From contig JBELGO010000009.1 in assembly GCA_042091915.1 (NCBI GenBank), forward strand, positions 1 through 32,760: a stretch of DNA of 32,760 bases. The letters run 5' to 3'. Positions 31,980 through 32,760 of the stretch are shown here, piece by piece; position 1 is the first letter of the stretch, and every line of letters starts with the position of its first letter. The translations under genes and the position numbers were made by a program. The notes below the pieces were generated by a model, which was given only the letters and a program-made list of their open reading frames with translations, was not told where the DNA came from and made no database searches. Source of the DNA: LSUCC0057 sp042091915. GTDB lineage: Bacteria; Pseudomonadota; Gammaproteobacteria; Pseudomonadales; Porticoccaceae.

Positions 31980-32760
31980 ATGAACCTATTCGACTTTTCA
32001 AACGGCAAAGAGGGCTACTACGGTCAGTACGGTGGTGTCTTCTTACCAGAGATACTCCAGACTACAGTCAATGAGCTGCTCGAGTGCTTTCGCGCCTGCA
32101 AAAGCGATCCCAGCTTCTGGGCGGAATTTGTTCAATTAATGCAAGACTACTCGGGTCGACCAACACCGATCACGCACATGGCGAATTTGTCGAAAACTCT
32201 CGGTGGCGCCCAGATCTACGTCAAGCGCGAAGATCTCAACCACACAGGGTCGCATAAAATTAACAATGTAATCGGCCAGGGTTTACTGTGTAAGCGCTTG
32301 GGTAAAAGTCGTGTCATCGCCGAGACTGGCGCCGGTCAGCACGGCTTTGCTACCGCCACTATGGCGGCCAAATTTGGCCTCGACTGCACCATTTACATGG
32401 GCGCAGTAGATGTCGCCCGTCAGCGTCCCAATGTTTTCTGGATGGAAAATATGGGCGCCGAGGTGGTAGCGGTGCAGGATGGGCAGAAAACCCTGAAAGA
32501 TGCCATCAACGAGGCGATGCGCGACTGGGTCACCAATATGGCCGATACCCACTATGTGTTGGGCACTGCTTGCGGCCCGCACCCTTTCCCAGAGATGGTC
32601 AGCTGGTTCCAGTCAATCGTCGGCCAAGAGGCGCGCGCGCAGATGCTCGAGCAGACGGGTCGTTTGCCCGACCGTATCTATGCGTGTGTCGGTGGCGGCT
32701 CCAACGCTATGGGGATCTTTCAAGGTTTCTTTGATGATGATGTTGAAATGATTGGCTGCG
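31980..32760 (+). CDS. trpB: Tryptophan synthase beta chain (5' part; cut by window end)
   Basis: TrpB condenses indole with serine using PLP, the last step of tryptophan synthesis. The 260 visible residues include GYYGQYGGVFLPEIL, YSGRPTPI, KREDLNHTGSHKINN with the PLP Lys93, VIAETGAGQHG with catalytic Glu115, YMGAVDVARQRPNVFWM and the start of the phosphate loop CVGGGSNAMG. Complete proteins are about 400 residues. ATG 31980 follows AAAGG. No trpF or trpA lies upstream in the window; trpA may follow beyond the edge. The extension before GYYGQYGG is short, consistent with the ordinary TrpB1 type rather than the TrpB2 salvage type. Confidence 0.95.
   Translation, partial: MNLFDFSNGKEGYYGQYGGVFLPEILQTTVNELLECFRACKSDPSFWAEFVQLMQDYSGRPTPITHMANLSKTLGGAQIYVKREDLNHTGSHKINNVIGQGLLCKRLGKSRVIAETGAGQHGFATATMAAKFGLDCTIYMGAVDVARQRPNVFWMENMGAEVVAVQDGQKTLKDAINEAMRDWVTNMADTHYVLGTACGPHPFPEMVSWFQSIVGQEARAQMLEQTGRLPDRIYACVGGGSNAMGIFQGFFDDDVEMIGC

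Noticed and set aside
31801..31983. 60-codon frame upstream of trpB as a leader peptide
   Set aside because: Non-ATG start, no Shine-Dalgarno, single Trp codon, and it runs into the trpB start in another frame.

Overview
The window is a dense, mostly housekeeping stretch of a gammaproteobacterial chromosome. Gene order and protein types resemble marine Pseudomonas-like or Cellvibrionales-like lineages. The evidence is a divergent pilB/pilA pair beside nadC and ampD, fxsA directly before groESL, a class II ribonucleotide reductase split into NrdJa and NrdJb as in pseudomonads, an AidB-type acyl-CoA dehydrogenase, and a 338-residue PyrB of the Shewanella type. Genus cannot be fixed from the sequence alone. 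I see no tRNA, rRNA, CRISPR array, insertion sequence, prophage or defence island, and no block of clearly foreign DNA.

Layout. 1-4.6 kb: type IV pilus genes (pilB partial on minus, pilA on plus), quinolinate phosphoribosyltransferase nadC, and the muropeptide recycling pair ampD and ampG, whose 3' ends overlap. 4.8-8.3 kb: fxsA, a sigma32-type promoter, groES-groEL, then a small membrane protein related to the N-terminal domain of PuuD. 8.4-11.8 kb: an unknown coiled-coil membrane protein, class I fumarase and an OmpA-type outer-membrane protein. 11.9-17.7 kb: sbcB (exonuclease I), split by a one-base frameshift, then a tightly overlapping set of pyrB, an HRD-type acyltransferase and a DinG-type Fe-S helicase. 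17.7-19.6 kb: DEAD-box RNA helicase deaD on minus.

19.9-25 kb: an SDR oxidoreductase with pdxH, convergent greB, aidB-like acyl-CoA dehydrogenase, a DUF2721 membrane protein and a second SDR. 25.1-27 kb: a lipoprotein of the choice-of-anchor I family with a short collagen-like tether, flanked by two almost identical terminator hairpins. 27-28.5 kb: a methyltransferase and a TesB-like thioesterase on minus. 28.6-31.5 kb: nrdJa-nrdJb on minus behind a promoter carrying a pair of NrdR-type boxes 31 bp apart. 32-32.76 kb: start of trpB, cut by the window edge.

Working links: AmpG imports and AmpD trims anhydro-muropeptides. GroES/GroEL form one heat-shock transcription unit. NrdJa and NrdJb together make one B12-dependent reductase. 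AidB, the two SDRs and the thioesterase suggest lipid or acyl-CoA metabolism, but no pathway can be assigned. I found no convincing undescribed multi-gene system. The best leads are the regulatory architecture in front of nrdJ, the sbcB frameshift, the duplicated terminator around the collagen-tethered lipoprotein, and three poorly characterised membrane proteins.
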